A DNA stretch of 64,000 nucleotides, from NCBI GenBank assembly GCA_964632485.1, contig CAZWDO010000001.1, positions 375,279-439,278 of the forward strand, written 5' to 3'. The stretch is from CAZWDO01 sp964632485 [NCBI: uncultured bacterium]. GTDB taxonomy: Bacteria; JAGOEH01. Below are positions 27,688 to 37,000 of the stretch, one piece after another. The notes below the pieces were generated by a model. The model was given only the letters and a program-made list of their open reading frames with translations. It was not told where the DNA came from and did no database searches. The first letter of the stretch is position 1. Each line of letters begins with the position of its first letter. Position numbers and translations under genes: made by a program.

Positions 27688-28068
27688 CTACCCTGAAATT
27701 CTTGGAATATAGCCGGCGACTATGGATACTAATTCAGGTTCCTTTATCGGTTTTTTCAGGAACTTAGTGACTCCCATACTCCGGCATCGCTCTTCCGATG
27801 TTTGTTGTATATCGGCAGAAACTACCACAATCGGGATATCAATCCCCTCCAACTTCAAATTTTTAATAAACTCAAGACCGTTCATCTCAGGCATCAGCAA
27901 ATCCAATAGTACTAAAGCGATAGATTGAGAACGGCATTTTTCCAATCCTTCTTTGCCATTTTCCGCTTCAATAACATTAAAACCTTTAGCATTCAATAGT
28001 TTAGCAATTGCCCACCGAGAAAATTTTGAATCGTCTATCACCAAAATTAAATCGTCATTATGACTCAT
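27688..28068 (-). CDS. CheY-like single-domain response regulator
   Basis: This is a 126-aa stand-alone receiver domain. The acidic pair D12-D13, the phospho-acceptor Asp56 in VLLDLLMPEMNG and the conserved Lys in FLKKPI are present, so it should be phosphorylatable. There is no output domain. The ATG at 28068 is chosen because AAAGGA lies seven bases upstream and the beta1 strand follows directly; a TTG further up is unsupported. It is the first gene of the cheY-cheC-hybrid-kinase operon. Confidence 0.92.
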   Translation of the reverse strand: MSHNDDLILVIDDSKFSRWAIAKLLNAKGFNVIEAENGKEGLEKCRSQSIALVLLDLLMPEMNGLEFIKNLKLEGIDIPIVVVSADIQQTSEERCRSMGVTKFLKKPIKEPELVSIVAGYIPRISG

Positions 28069-28104
28069 GCAGTATCCTTTCGCCAAAAAAGTTTATATTG
28101 CTTC

Positions 28105-28133
28105 ATATTAATACATTTAAACCAATACGTCAA
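28105..28133 (-). promoter_or_regulatory. Promoter of the cheY-cheC-kinase operon
   Basis: On the minus strand, TTGACG (28133-28128) is followed after 17 bases by TAATAT (28110-28105). The predicted start near 28098 leaves a leader of about 30 nt with AAAGGA. Confidence 0.6.
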
Positions 28134-28251
28134 GTAAAAAAACAAGTAAAGAAATAATGGCAGGAGATTTTAGTTTCAAATAATTTGACGATCGTTATTC
28201 AGGTGATAAACCTGCTATAAAGAGTGTTCTGGAAAACTCGGTCCTGAAAAG

Positions 28252-28295
28252 ATGATTCTCCCATCAGCCGTAACTCAGCAGGAGGGGAGAATCAT
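28252..28295 (-). terminator. Hairpin downstream of the outer-membrane protein gene
   Basis: The arms 28252-28262 and 28285-28295 (ATGATTCTCCC and its exact complement) form a perfect 11-bp inverted repeat with a 22-nt loop. It lies 59 bases after the stop at 28354. On the minus strand it is followed only by CTTTTC, so it is a weak terminator or a protein-binding or RNA-stability element. Confidence 0.4.
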
Positions 28296-28353
28296 TGCTG
28301 TAGAGCGCCATTAAAGCGCGATAACGGAACGAAATTGATTTTATGATCTCGGG

Positions 28354-29718
28354 TTACATCCGAAAAGTAACGCCGAAACCGATTTGCTGATCCGAAAACT
28401 TTTCCGTTAAAATGGGTTCCTTTAATTCCCAGCGGCTGTACCGCCAGGCAAAATTGAAACGCAAATTGCGGTCAATCTGAATAAGCCAACCCAGCGAAAA
28501 GGCCATAAGATTGCTATTCCCATCTTCCTCAACAATCTCCAGTATGTTAGAGTTGTTGAGATACGCTTCACGGCCAGTTTCATAAGGCAGGGAACGGTAT
28601 TCACCACCCAGTTGAAGCGCCAACAAAGTGCGCGGAATACGAAATTCCAACCCGGAAGCCAATCCCAGCGAGGACTGATAGAGTTTGTTCATCCGACGTT
28701 GATGATCAAGCCCTTCAATGGGATCTTTGTTGTAATCCATTTGCGAATAATCGCTAAATGAAAAATCGATATCCCAACTCAGATTCTTGATTTGGTAGCC
28801 AAATGCCAGGTTGAGTTTCATGGGTAATTGAAGCCGGTAGTCATATTTACTATCCAGCCAGGCGACATCTCCGTAGTCATCTGCATAAAAATACCAGGCA
28901 TCCTGATCCTCCGCCCATAAATAACTCCGACTTTTTTCATCGACTTTAATCCAACTGGGGGAAGTAAACGCAAATGAAAACCGATAGATGTCATACACCG
29001 AATAAACCGCGCCCAGGACAAAATTAAATCCGGAGAAGGTATCTTCCGTATCAAATTTACGCAGGTAATCGATTAAGCCAAAATAATTCGTTGGGTCGGT
29101 ACGTCGGATAGAAAAATTATAGTCATGAACTCCGCTTAAAAAATTAAGGGTCGCTCCGAAGTAGAGGTTAGGGGAATATTGAATAGCGCCGGAGAAATAT
29201 ATCGTTCCCAAATGCCCGCGTTTATCCTCTTCATTGATTTCAAGCAACGAGGGTTCCTCCGAATTGGCGCTCTGAGTCATCCCTGAAAAATAATTGGATT
29301 GAGTAAAATCTTTGAGTTTCAGATATCCCAATGCTAATGAAGCGCTGCCGCGATAAACAGGATAGGAATAAATCAAGCCCAGCGAGGAAAAATGAAAACG
29401 GCTGATAGAATTTGAATTGCCATCCGTTGAACCGAAATAGGTGAAATCGCTGGTTTGTTTTTGATAAACGAGATTGAAATCGAATTGATTGCGTTTAATC
29501 AAACCCAATAGCGCAGGATTGACAACGACCACATCGGAATTATCACCAATAGCGCCGATGGCGCCGGAGAGCGCCAGACTGCGAGCAGTGCCCCAGGTAT
29601 CTCCGCCGATCATAAACTCCCGGATATCGGTCATCCATGGGTAATTAACATCGAAAGACGGCTCTTGCGCCCATAAATAAGATGAAAGAAGTATCAGGAT
29701 TAATAGGATTCGTTTCAT
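28354..29718 (-). CDS. Outer-membrane beta-barrel protein (PorV/FadL-like)
   Basis: This is a 454-aa protein with a signal peptide (MKRILLILILLSSYLWAQ). It is built of alternating aromatic/polar strands and ends in a C-terminal Phe-Arg-Met strand, as outer-membrane barrels do. The block RSLALSGAIGAIGDNSDVVV then NPALL near residues 47-73 matches the conserved N-terminal plug region of the PorV/OmpP1-FadL superfamily. It may be a PorV-like T9SS shuttle component or a FadL-like channel for hydrophobic molecules; the sequence does not decide. It overlaps the upstream lipoprotein gene by ATGA, so the two are translationally coupled. Confidence 0.75.
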   Translation of the reverse strand: MKRILLILILLSSYLWAQEPSFDVNYPWMTDIREFMIGGDTWGTARSLALSGAIGAIGDNSDVVVVNPALLGLIKRNQFDFNLVYQKQTSDFTYFGSTDGNSNSISRFHFSSLGLIYSYPVYRGSASLALGYLKLKDFTQSNYFSGMTQSANSEEPSLLEINEEDKRGHLGTIYFSGAIQYSPNLYFGATLNFLSGVHDYNFSIRRTDPTNYFGLIDYLRKFDTEDTFSGFNFVLGAVYSVYDIYRFSFAFTSPSWIKVDEKSRSYLWAEDQDAWYFYADDYGDVAWLDSKYDYRLQLPMKLNLAFGYQIKNLSWDIDFSFSDYSQMDYNKDPIEGLDHQRRMNKLYQSSLGLASGLEFRIPRTLLALQLGGEYRSLPYETGREAYLNNSNILEIVEEDGNSNLMAFSLGWLIQIDRNLRFNFAWRYSRWELKEPILTEKFSDQQIGFGVTFRM

Positions 29719-30422
29719 GATTTAGGCTCCTGTGTGATGGTTTCTTTTTGCTTTCGCGCTGGTGTCGGTTGGCTTTGATTCGAAGAAGAATTTTCAGAAG
29801 GTTTGGGTTTGACGGTCGGTGATGTGGAACTTTTACCAGAAGAGGTGGGGGTTTGCTTTGGCTGATCGGGGGGCGGATCATTTTTTTCCTGGCGGATCAC
29901 CGGTGAGGAAACAGGCGCCACTACCGGTGAAGATGAATGATCTACGGGACGGCTGACGGTGGGAGAAGCTCCGGGATTGGCCTGTTTGGGTGTAGCTAAA
30001 AAACCCGGATTAAAAAGCTGGGCCTTAACGCTTTTTACATCGTTCTCGTTTTTCTTGCCCTTATAAAACCAGGGACCGCTTTTATACCCTTTGGGACCCG
30101 TTTTAACATTTGATTCGCTGCGATCTACAAAGACAATGGCGCTGGTCGAAGGATAATAGTAGCTCCAACCATTATAATAGGGATCATACAATGCTGTCCA
30201 CCGCCACCCGCTTAAATATGGCGAACCATACCAGGATTGGGTCGTCGCGAAATAAGAATCCACATAAAAATATGGATCGTATTCCCAAACGGATGCATCA
30301 TAGCCTGGAGACTCTTCCTTAACTTCCTCCTGCCACTCGACAACCGGTTGATTGGGGTCCTTAAACATCGTATAACACCCAATGAAATGAAGCAGAATGA
30401 TAAGTAGGCCTATCGTTCTCAT
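29715..30422 (-). CDS. Putative lipoprotein with Pro/Ser/Thr-rich tail
   Basis: This is a 235-aa protein beginning MRTIGLLIILLHFIGCYTM. The short hydrophobic stretch followed by FIGC makes a plausible lipobox with Cys16. Residues about 40-100 are rich in Tyr and Trp (YYNGWSYYYPSTSAIVF). The last 90 residues are Pro/Ser/Thr/Lys rich and low-complexity, probably a flexible linker. The function is unknown. An AAAGGAG ribosome-binding site and the ATGA overlap with the barrel gene suggest that the lipoprotein and the barrel act together at the outer membrane. Confidence 0.7.
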   Translation of the reverse strand: MRTIGLLIILLHFIGCYTMFKDPNQPVVEWQEEVKEESPGYDASVWEYDPYFYVDSYFATTQSWYGSPYLSGWRWTALYDPYYNGWSYYYPSTSAIVFVDRSESNVKTGPKGYKSGPWFYKGKKNENDVKSVKAQLFNPGFLATPKQANPGASPTVSRPVDHSSSPVVAPVSSPVIRQEKNDPPPDQPKQTPTSSGKSSTSPTVKPKPSENSSSNQSQPTPARKQKETITQEPKS

Positions 30423-30802
30423 AGAAACTCCTTTTTTCTAAATTGTATTGCAAGATTTATTCCCATTTAAAATTTCCTTTATTAAATACGTCTCTCGCGT
30501 AAAACCTGTTCTTTATTAAGTCATCATTCTATCCATTAATAGATTATAATTTTTTCATTTATTAAATTAAACATCTATAAATTTGCCGTTAAATCCACCA
30601 GTCATGCCTTGGTTATGGAAGTTGTCGGATCGCTTCCGTTCCCAGGGCCGTAGGTTTAAACAAAATTTCTATTTGCAATTGGATTACCGCGTCAACTTTA
30701 TACTAACTAAAATCAGGTTTTTAACAGCAAACAATATTAATAAATTATGATTCGTAACTGAAACCGTCATAAAAATTGGTCTATTGTCTTAAAAAATAGA
30801 CA
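30423..30802. other. Intergenic region with no recognised element
   Basis: 380 AT-rich bases lie between the lipoprotein gene and the end of the subtilase gene. They should contain the promoter for the lipoprotein-barrel operon, but I see no convincing -35/-10 pair, hairpin or open frame. Confidence 0.5.
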
Positions 30803-32935
30803 TTAGCGAACGACTATTTTTTTTGTCCAGGAGGACCTGGGGGATCTGATATTCAGTAAATAAACGCCACTGACAATCTGCGGCACGGTATATAGAATGG
30901 TTCCATATTGGGGTCCGGTGGAGGGTTGATTGTCTGTTTGATAACCCAGAGTAAAGTTAGGGGGCAAGAGCGGCAGATTATGCAGGAAAATTAATTGGCC
31001 GTCGACCGTGTACATATAAATTTGGTAAGGGCCCCCCTCTTTATAAAACTGAATAAATAATTTTTGACTATTAATTTGCCATGGATTGGGATAAACGATG
31101 GGTTCTCCCTCATCCATAGAAAGGAGTTCCACGGAAAGATTCAAAGTCGTATCTGCTGCGCTGGCGCTATAGGACCAAGTTTGATAGCCCTGTAGCGACA
31201 CAATAAATTCCAGGGATGCCGGGCTGATGGGCAGCAAAAAACTTCCATTGAAAATCGAAGCCGCCGTCGCCAGCGTATCCATCCCCCGACGGGCGATAAT
31301 ACTCGCCTGGTAAACCGGCATTCCGTATTCACTTAAAACCGTTCCCTGCACCCGGGGAGTCAGGGTGAAATCGTACGTTGCCCATGAAATGTTTTCGGAT
31401 GTCAGCGTCAGACTTTCGCTAAGATATCCGTCTTTCTGGCATTGTAAAATACAATCAGCGGCGGCTGGGGTTTCAAAGAAATAGTAACCCAAATCATTCG
31501 TGGAAGTTGAGATATAGCGATCCAAAAAATACAAGACTACAGTAGCGTTAGAGACCGGCTGTTGCAGGGAATTTTTGACATTCCCCTGGATAATATCGCT
31601 AATATATGATGCGGAATCGGCATTCAGTATTCCATAGCCATAGCGGTTATCGGGTTGATGGGCCTGCGACCCGGTATGCTGGATATTATGAATAATTTGC
31701 GATACAGTCCAGGACGGATTTTTCTGGCGGATCAAAGCGCAGGCGCCGGCAACCAGAGGAGTGGCGTAACTGGTGCCATTCCCTTGGACAATCTGATCGG
31801 AAGTTCCTATTAAAGAGTGATAAACAGCCGATCCACGCGCGCAGATATCCGGTTTGATACGCCCATCATAGGTAGGGCCGGTAGAACTGAAAGAGGCGAT
31901 ATTTCCATTTTTATCCACTGCTCCCACGGCCAATACCCAACGGGCATCAGCCGGTGTGATCAAGGAATGAGAGATTGAATTACCTTCATTGCCCATAGCC
32001 ACTACAACCAGAACATCTCGTTCCTGGGCGAGCAGATTTACGGCTTGAGCCGTTACGGTGGAGGCGCCATCAAGGTCTTCCCAGGTGTACCAATCAATAT
32101 ATCCTAATGAAGTAGAGATTACGACTGCTCCATTTTCAGCGCACCATTCCAGGCCGGCAACATAATAATCCTCTTCAATCGGCGTTTCAGAGTGTTGCAA
32201 CTCGGTTTTTGCTAATAAAAACTCCGCCTCGTATGCCGGACCCAACAGCTTTTCCTCAAGGTATCCTCCCATAATCGATAAACAACTGGTTCCATGAGTA
32301 TCCTGACCCGGGGAATCCTGACTGGACTGGTTCCGCACAATAGTGTCGCCATTAATGAAATCATAGGTTCCCGCCACATGCATTCGCTGAAAAGCGTTAT
32401 GGTCAAGATCAAAACCCGTATCCAGAATCCCGATGCGCATTCCCTCGCCATGATATCCCTGTTCATGCAAAGGGAAAATGTTGATCTGGTCGAGTTGTAA
32501 GCGATAATCATCCAAATAGGGGTCTGTTTTCGGCAATAGCGGCTCTGCCCGACGGTAACCATAACGCACAGGCACCACTTTTTCTATAAAAGGAAACGCT
32601 CGCAGCATTTTTAGATTTTTTTCATCCACTCTGGCAGAAAGCGCATTCAACAATTTACTCCGGACGCGAATCGTATCAATATAGGGTTGAATCGCCTCAA
32701 TATATTCAGTTGCCAATGGAATATCATATTTATCAGATAATGTTCCGGACTTGAATCGCCGACGCCATTCCCGTTGATTCTCTGTTAACTGGTCATCAAG
32801 ACGCCCTAACTGCTGATAGGCGTCAACTCCTTTATCACTGAAAAAAATCCATACCCATTGAGTTCCTCCCTGCGCCAGACTGAAGTTGAACCCAATCGTC
32901 AAACCGAACCAAACAGATATCATCCATTTCATCAT
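30803..32935 (-). CDS. Secreted subtilisin-like (S8) serine protease with T9SS domain
   Basis: This is a protein of about 710 aa with a signal peptide ending near SLAQ and a propeptide-like region (about 25-160). An S8 catalytic domain with the full triad follows: Asp in GILDTGFD (near 171), His in DTHGTSC (near 211) and Ser in GNGTSYATPLVAG (near 389). Two carboxypeptidase-regulatory-like beta domains (about 455-610) come next, and the C-terminal sorting domain begins IVYPNPW. It should be an active extracellular or cell-surface protease. The ATG at 32935 follows GGGGAGG by 9 bases, whereas the longer GTG-started frame would begin inside that site. It is 24 bases downstream of the manC-like gene. 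Confidence 0.93.
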   Translation of the reverse strand: MMKWMISVWFGLTIGFNFSLAQGGTQWVWIFFSDKGVDAYQQLGRLDDQLTENQREWRRRFKSGTLSDKYDIPLATEYIEAIQPYIDTIRVRSKLLNALSARVDEKNLKMLRAFPFIEKVVPVRYGYRRAEPLLPKTDPYLDDYRLQLDQINIFPLHEQGYHGEGMRIGILDTGFDLDHNAFQRMHVAGTYDFINGDTIVRNQSSQDSPGQDTHGTSCLSIMGGYLEEKLLGPAYEAEFLLAKTELQHSETPIEEDYYVAGLEWCAENGAVVISTSLGYIDWYTWEDLDGASTVTAQAVNLLAQERDVLVVVAMGNEGNSISHSLITPADARWVLAVGAVDKNGNIASFSSTGPTYDGRIKPDICARGSAVYHSLIGTSDQIVQGNGTSYATPLVAGACALIRQKNPSWTVSQIIHNIQHTGSQAHQPDNRYGYGILNADSASYISDIIQGNVKNSLQQPVSNATVVLYFLDRYISTSTNDLGYYFFETPAAADCILQCQKDGYLSESLTLTSENISWATYDFTLTPRVQGTVLSEYGMPVYQASIIARRGMDTLATAASIFNGSFLLPISPASLEFIVSLQGYQTWSYSASAADTTLNLSVELLSMDEGEPIVYPNPWQINSQKLFIQFYKEGGPYQIYMYTVDGQLIFLHNLPLLPPNFTLGYQTDNQPSTGPQYGTILYTVPQIVSGVYLLNIRSPRSSWTKKIVVR

Positions 32936-32959
32936 TATACGAATCCTCCCCACAATAGG

Positions 32960-34012
32960 TTAGCGAAAACCGATCCATTCAGGATGACGATGGAGTTCGC
33001 AAAGAATTTTTTTGACTTCCTGACTACGGTCTTTGGGACATACCAGGACGATATTATCCACGGCTACAACGACACTATCCCTGAGACCCACAGTGGCGAT
33101 CAGTCGATTATCTCCCGCATAAACGACATTTCCTTCGCTTTCGAGGCATACTCCCTGCCCATGAATCACATTGCCAGTTTGATCGCTTTTAAGAATTTTT
33201 TCTAAAGAGAGCCAGCATCCCACGTCATTCCAATCAAACCGCGCGGAAACGCAGCGCACATTCGCCGCTTTCTCCATTATCGCATAATCGATTGAGGTAG
33301 CGGTAAATTGGGAAAAAACCGTTTCTGTTTGACCCGATTTTAATTCCAGAGGAGTTAAGGCGATCAGTTTCTGAAAAATCTCATGTTCCATCGGCTGCCA
33401 CTGGCGCACAGCGCTTATCAACGTATCGACCTTCCAGATAAACATTCCACTATTCCAAAAAGCATTGCCGGCTTCAATGTAGTGACTCGCCGTCTCAAAA
33501 TCAGGTTTCTCCATAAAGCGTTCCACTTCTCCATTCTCGCGGCGAATAATATAACCAAACCCCGTTTCCGGATAAGTGGGAACAATGCCGATAGTGACCA
33601 AAGCGGAATCATGGAGAGCTAATTGAATCGCTTCATCGATTGTGGCCAAAAATTGATCAACAGGAGCTATATAGTGATCGGCAGGAAATATTAACATAGT
33701 TGCGTTCGGATCGAGCATTGAAAGATAAGCGGCAGCCAGATAGATTGCCGGCGCCGAATTGCGTCCCTGAGGCTCAACAATAAAATTATCCATCGTTAAA
33801 AAGGATGTAGCTTCCACCATTAATTGCGCCAATGAGCGGTTACAGACAATTAAAATTCGTTCTAAAGGGATTCGCGGTTGTAACCGATCAATTGTTTCTT
33901 CAATCAAAGTTTTTCCGCTATAAACATTAATCAATTGTTTGGGACGTTTTTCCCGACTTAAGGGCCATAATCGTTCTCCCTTACCGCCGGCTAAAATCAC
34001 AGCATATTCCAT
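32960..34012 (-). CDS. manC: Mannose-1-phosphate guanylyltransferase
   Basis: This enzyme makes GDP-mannose from GTP and mannose 1-phosphate, feeding surface glycans. The 350-aa protein has the nucleotidyltransferase signature LAGGKGERLWPLSREKRPKQ (about residues 7-26), FPADHYI, GYIIRR and EKPDFETA. It lacks the fused C-terminal isomerase domain of the long ManC/AlgA type. AAAGGCGG lies just before the ATG. It sits between the giant surface protein gene and the subtilase, possibly co-transcribed with the latter, which fits glycosylated T9SS cargo or A-LPS anchoring. Confidence 0.93.
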   Translation of the reverse strand: MEYAVILAGGKGERLWPLSREKRPKQLINVYSGKTLIEETIDRLQPRIPLERILIVCNRSLAQLMVEATSFLTMDNFIVEPQGRNSAPAIYLAAAYLSMLDPNATMLIFPADHYIAPVDQFLATIDEAIQLALHDSALVTIGIVPTYPETGFGYIIRRENGEVERFMEKPDFETASHYIEAGNAFWNSGMFIWKVDTLISAVRQWQPMEHEIFQKLIALTPLELKSGQTETVFSQFTATSIDYAIMEKAANVRCVSARFDWNDVGCWLSLEKILKSDQTGNVIHGQGVCLESEGNVVYAGDNRLIATVGLRDSVVVAVDNIVLVCPKDRSQEVKKILCELHRHPEWIGFR

Positions 34013-34080
34013 AGGACCGCCTTTACGGAATTGAAGATAAAAAAAAGGACAAACTCATCGTTTTTATTCGAGTCTATGTT

Positions 34081-37000
34081 TTAATGGATAATAATCAATT
34101 TGCGGGTCTTTCGTTCACCTTGTTCATTAACGGCTGAAACAAAATAGAGTCCATCCGGCCACGGGGTGGCATCGATTGAACGGGAAATTTCGGTTTGGGC
34201 CGGGCAATGAAAAATATCCTGGTATAATTGGTGTCCGAGAATATTATAGACACTCAGCGTAATCACTCCGGCCTCCATCTGACGGAAATAAATAAGTGTT
34301 TGAGTAGTCGCTGGATTGGGTTGGGGAGCGCTCAGATAAAATTGATTTCGTTTCAATATGGCGACTGAATCATCCATTCCAGTGATAATCAAGGGAGTTG
34401 ACCAACTCCAGTTACTACGGTTCTGATTAATGTCTATACATTGGACGCCATAGGAATATGAACCGTTCGGCATTAGTAAACGTTCGGTAAACGATGTATC
34501 CTTCAATGAACTGGCGATTAACTGGGTATCTGCGTTTATCACTCGCTTAAACTGGTAGTGGGAAAAATCATTTTCATGATTAGCAGGCCAAGTAACCGTC
34601 ACTTGAAATGGATCCGATTCAGCGCGTTGAATGCGGACAAAGGAAGGTGACTGAGGCGGATTCTGGTCCATGGACGAAGAGTCAAGCGTCATGAATTCAC
34701 TCCACCGTTCGATAAATCCACCGGCGATATCCCAGGCATAGGCGCGGTAACCATAGCGCAGATCAGCCTTCAGACCGGTTATGACAATCTCATGAATATT
34801 CGCAAGATCGGGACGACTGACCGTAATCGTATCAGTAGGATCATCCGCCTGCCAATAATCCATATAGGCATACGCCAGTCGATTCGTCTGCCAGGTGAAT
34901 ACCGCCCGAGTCGGGGAGACGGATTGCAATGCCGGTTCAGTCGTAAAACTCAATGGCTCACTATTTGATCCGCTAATACTAAAAGAATCTGTTTCAGTTG
35001 TCAATACCAGCCGATCAAGCAGGTCATGGCAAAATAGTTGATAATAGTACCGATTCTGAGAGTTCAAATTATTCATAACTAAAAGATGCTGATCGGTAAT
35101 TGACGGTTCATAATAATAAAATGGATTGACCAGCATCTGCGATGTAGCCAGACTGCTGCGGGAATCGCAGGGCAGATTTGTTTGCCAGCTCATCAGCGCA
35201 AAATTATCGCCAATATAGTATTCGGCGCTATCCACCATGACGATCGGAACATCAGGGGGCATCTGAGGCAAGGTGAAAACCAAATCTTCCAAAGGAGAAG
35301 AGCTGTTGTTGGCTAAATCAAAAACCGTCAGTAAGGCCCGATACGTTGTCCCGGGGATTAATCGATTAATGGTAACAACATTTTCCGTCTGGTAGTCCTG
35401 GTTCTCTATCTGGGCGACTAATTGGCTGGCCGGATCATAGAGAGATAATGAATAGCCGCTGGCTTCATTCGTTTCCCATTTGATCAGCGCGCTGGAATCA
35501 GTATTAGCATAAAGCACAGGTTGCGCGACGAATTCCGGAGAGCGTTGATCACTGTTAGTATTCGTGGAAAAAGAATTCGTACCAAATCCACTGGTTGCCT
35601 TCCGTCGATATAAACCGCTAATGGATAGCAAATCGGCTCCACCATCCCAAAAAGTTTCATTTCCTGCTCCATCTTTCAACAATATAGAGATATGATAGAC
35701 TTGTCCCGGAATAAGATTGAAAACAAAAAAAACATGTCTGCGTTTAAAAACTTCACTTCTCAAAGTATCAATCGGAACGATAGCAGCCCCCTGGAAAAGA
35801 TATAACCAGGCCTGGCACCCCTCATCGGCAATCAGGGAGATGAATGCCAGACTATCGGTGGACACAGCAAAAGGACCTCTGAGAATATGGGAGGGGGATC
35901 GATCCGGCTCCGCCAGCGTCCGAAGCGGATAGACGCGGGGACTCCATATCGCCCCACTGGTTGTTTGAATTCCCGGAATCAGCAGGTATTGTTGATTGGG
36001 TTGCAAATTCTCGAATCGAAAAAAATGCGTTAAAACAGAATCGCTTTCTTCCGAGAAAATGGCAGATCCTCCGGGAACGCGAATTTGACAGATCCCTTTT
36101 AGCGCCTGATCCGTAGTAAATCTGACAGTCATCTCCCGTTCTCCGATATATACCGGGTCAAGCCCTCCAATAAACGGAATATCCTTGGGAATTTGGCTGG
36201 CAAGGGTTTGAAAACTTCCAATTTGATTTTGAAAGGCAAATATTGAATGGTAATAAGCCTCAACCACATAATAATAAACCGTATTATCCGATAGATTGTT
36301 CAAATACAGAAGATGCTGCGTATTTTCAATCAGGCTGATCGCTTCGGAATTGAGAGTTTGGGGAGTCAGGCCATAGCGAATCCGGCATGTTACCGTATGG
36401 TTAAAAATCACTTCCAGAGCAGCCTGGGATGAAGTGATTGATCGCAGTGTTGGCTTGCGCATCAGTGATATTGGCGGCAAAGCGCCTTTCCCGCTAACAG
36501 GAAGAGTGATCCGATCTCCATTATCTAAATTTACAAATAGAGTATCGGAATAAAAAATGGTATCGGCTGGACAAAATTTTAGTGCTAAACGTGTTGAGTC
36601 CTGGGAAGAAATGGCGATGGGCAGTGATCCCTCTAAACTGAAAATTGTGGAATAGCGCGCGAATTGCACGTTCGAGATTTGCCGGGAATCCTCTGAACGA
36701 TTAATAATGTGCAGGGGTTTCTCCGAACAGGCAGCGATATAGGTCGGATCGAATGATACCTGAGTGGGATTGGCATAGACACCGCCATTGGCGCGAATTT
36801 CAAAGCGAGGAGAAACAAACTCCTCAGTTTGTGGAGCAGAATTCACTACTTTTAAACGGCACCGGGCGGAAGAAATGTCTGGAACAACCCAGTTGAACAG
36901 ATTTTGATTGACAACGGCGGAATCCATTAATTGCCAGTTTGATCCGTCATCCGCGCTAAACCATAGAGCCAGAATCGGGATGTAGCCGGTTGTCAGCCAG

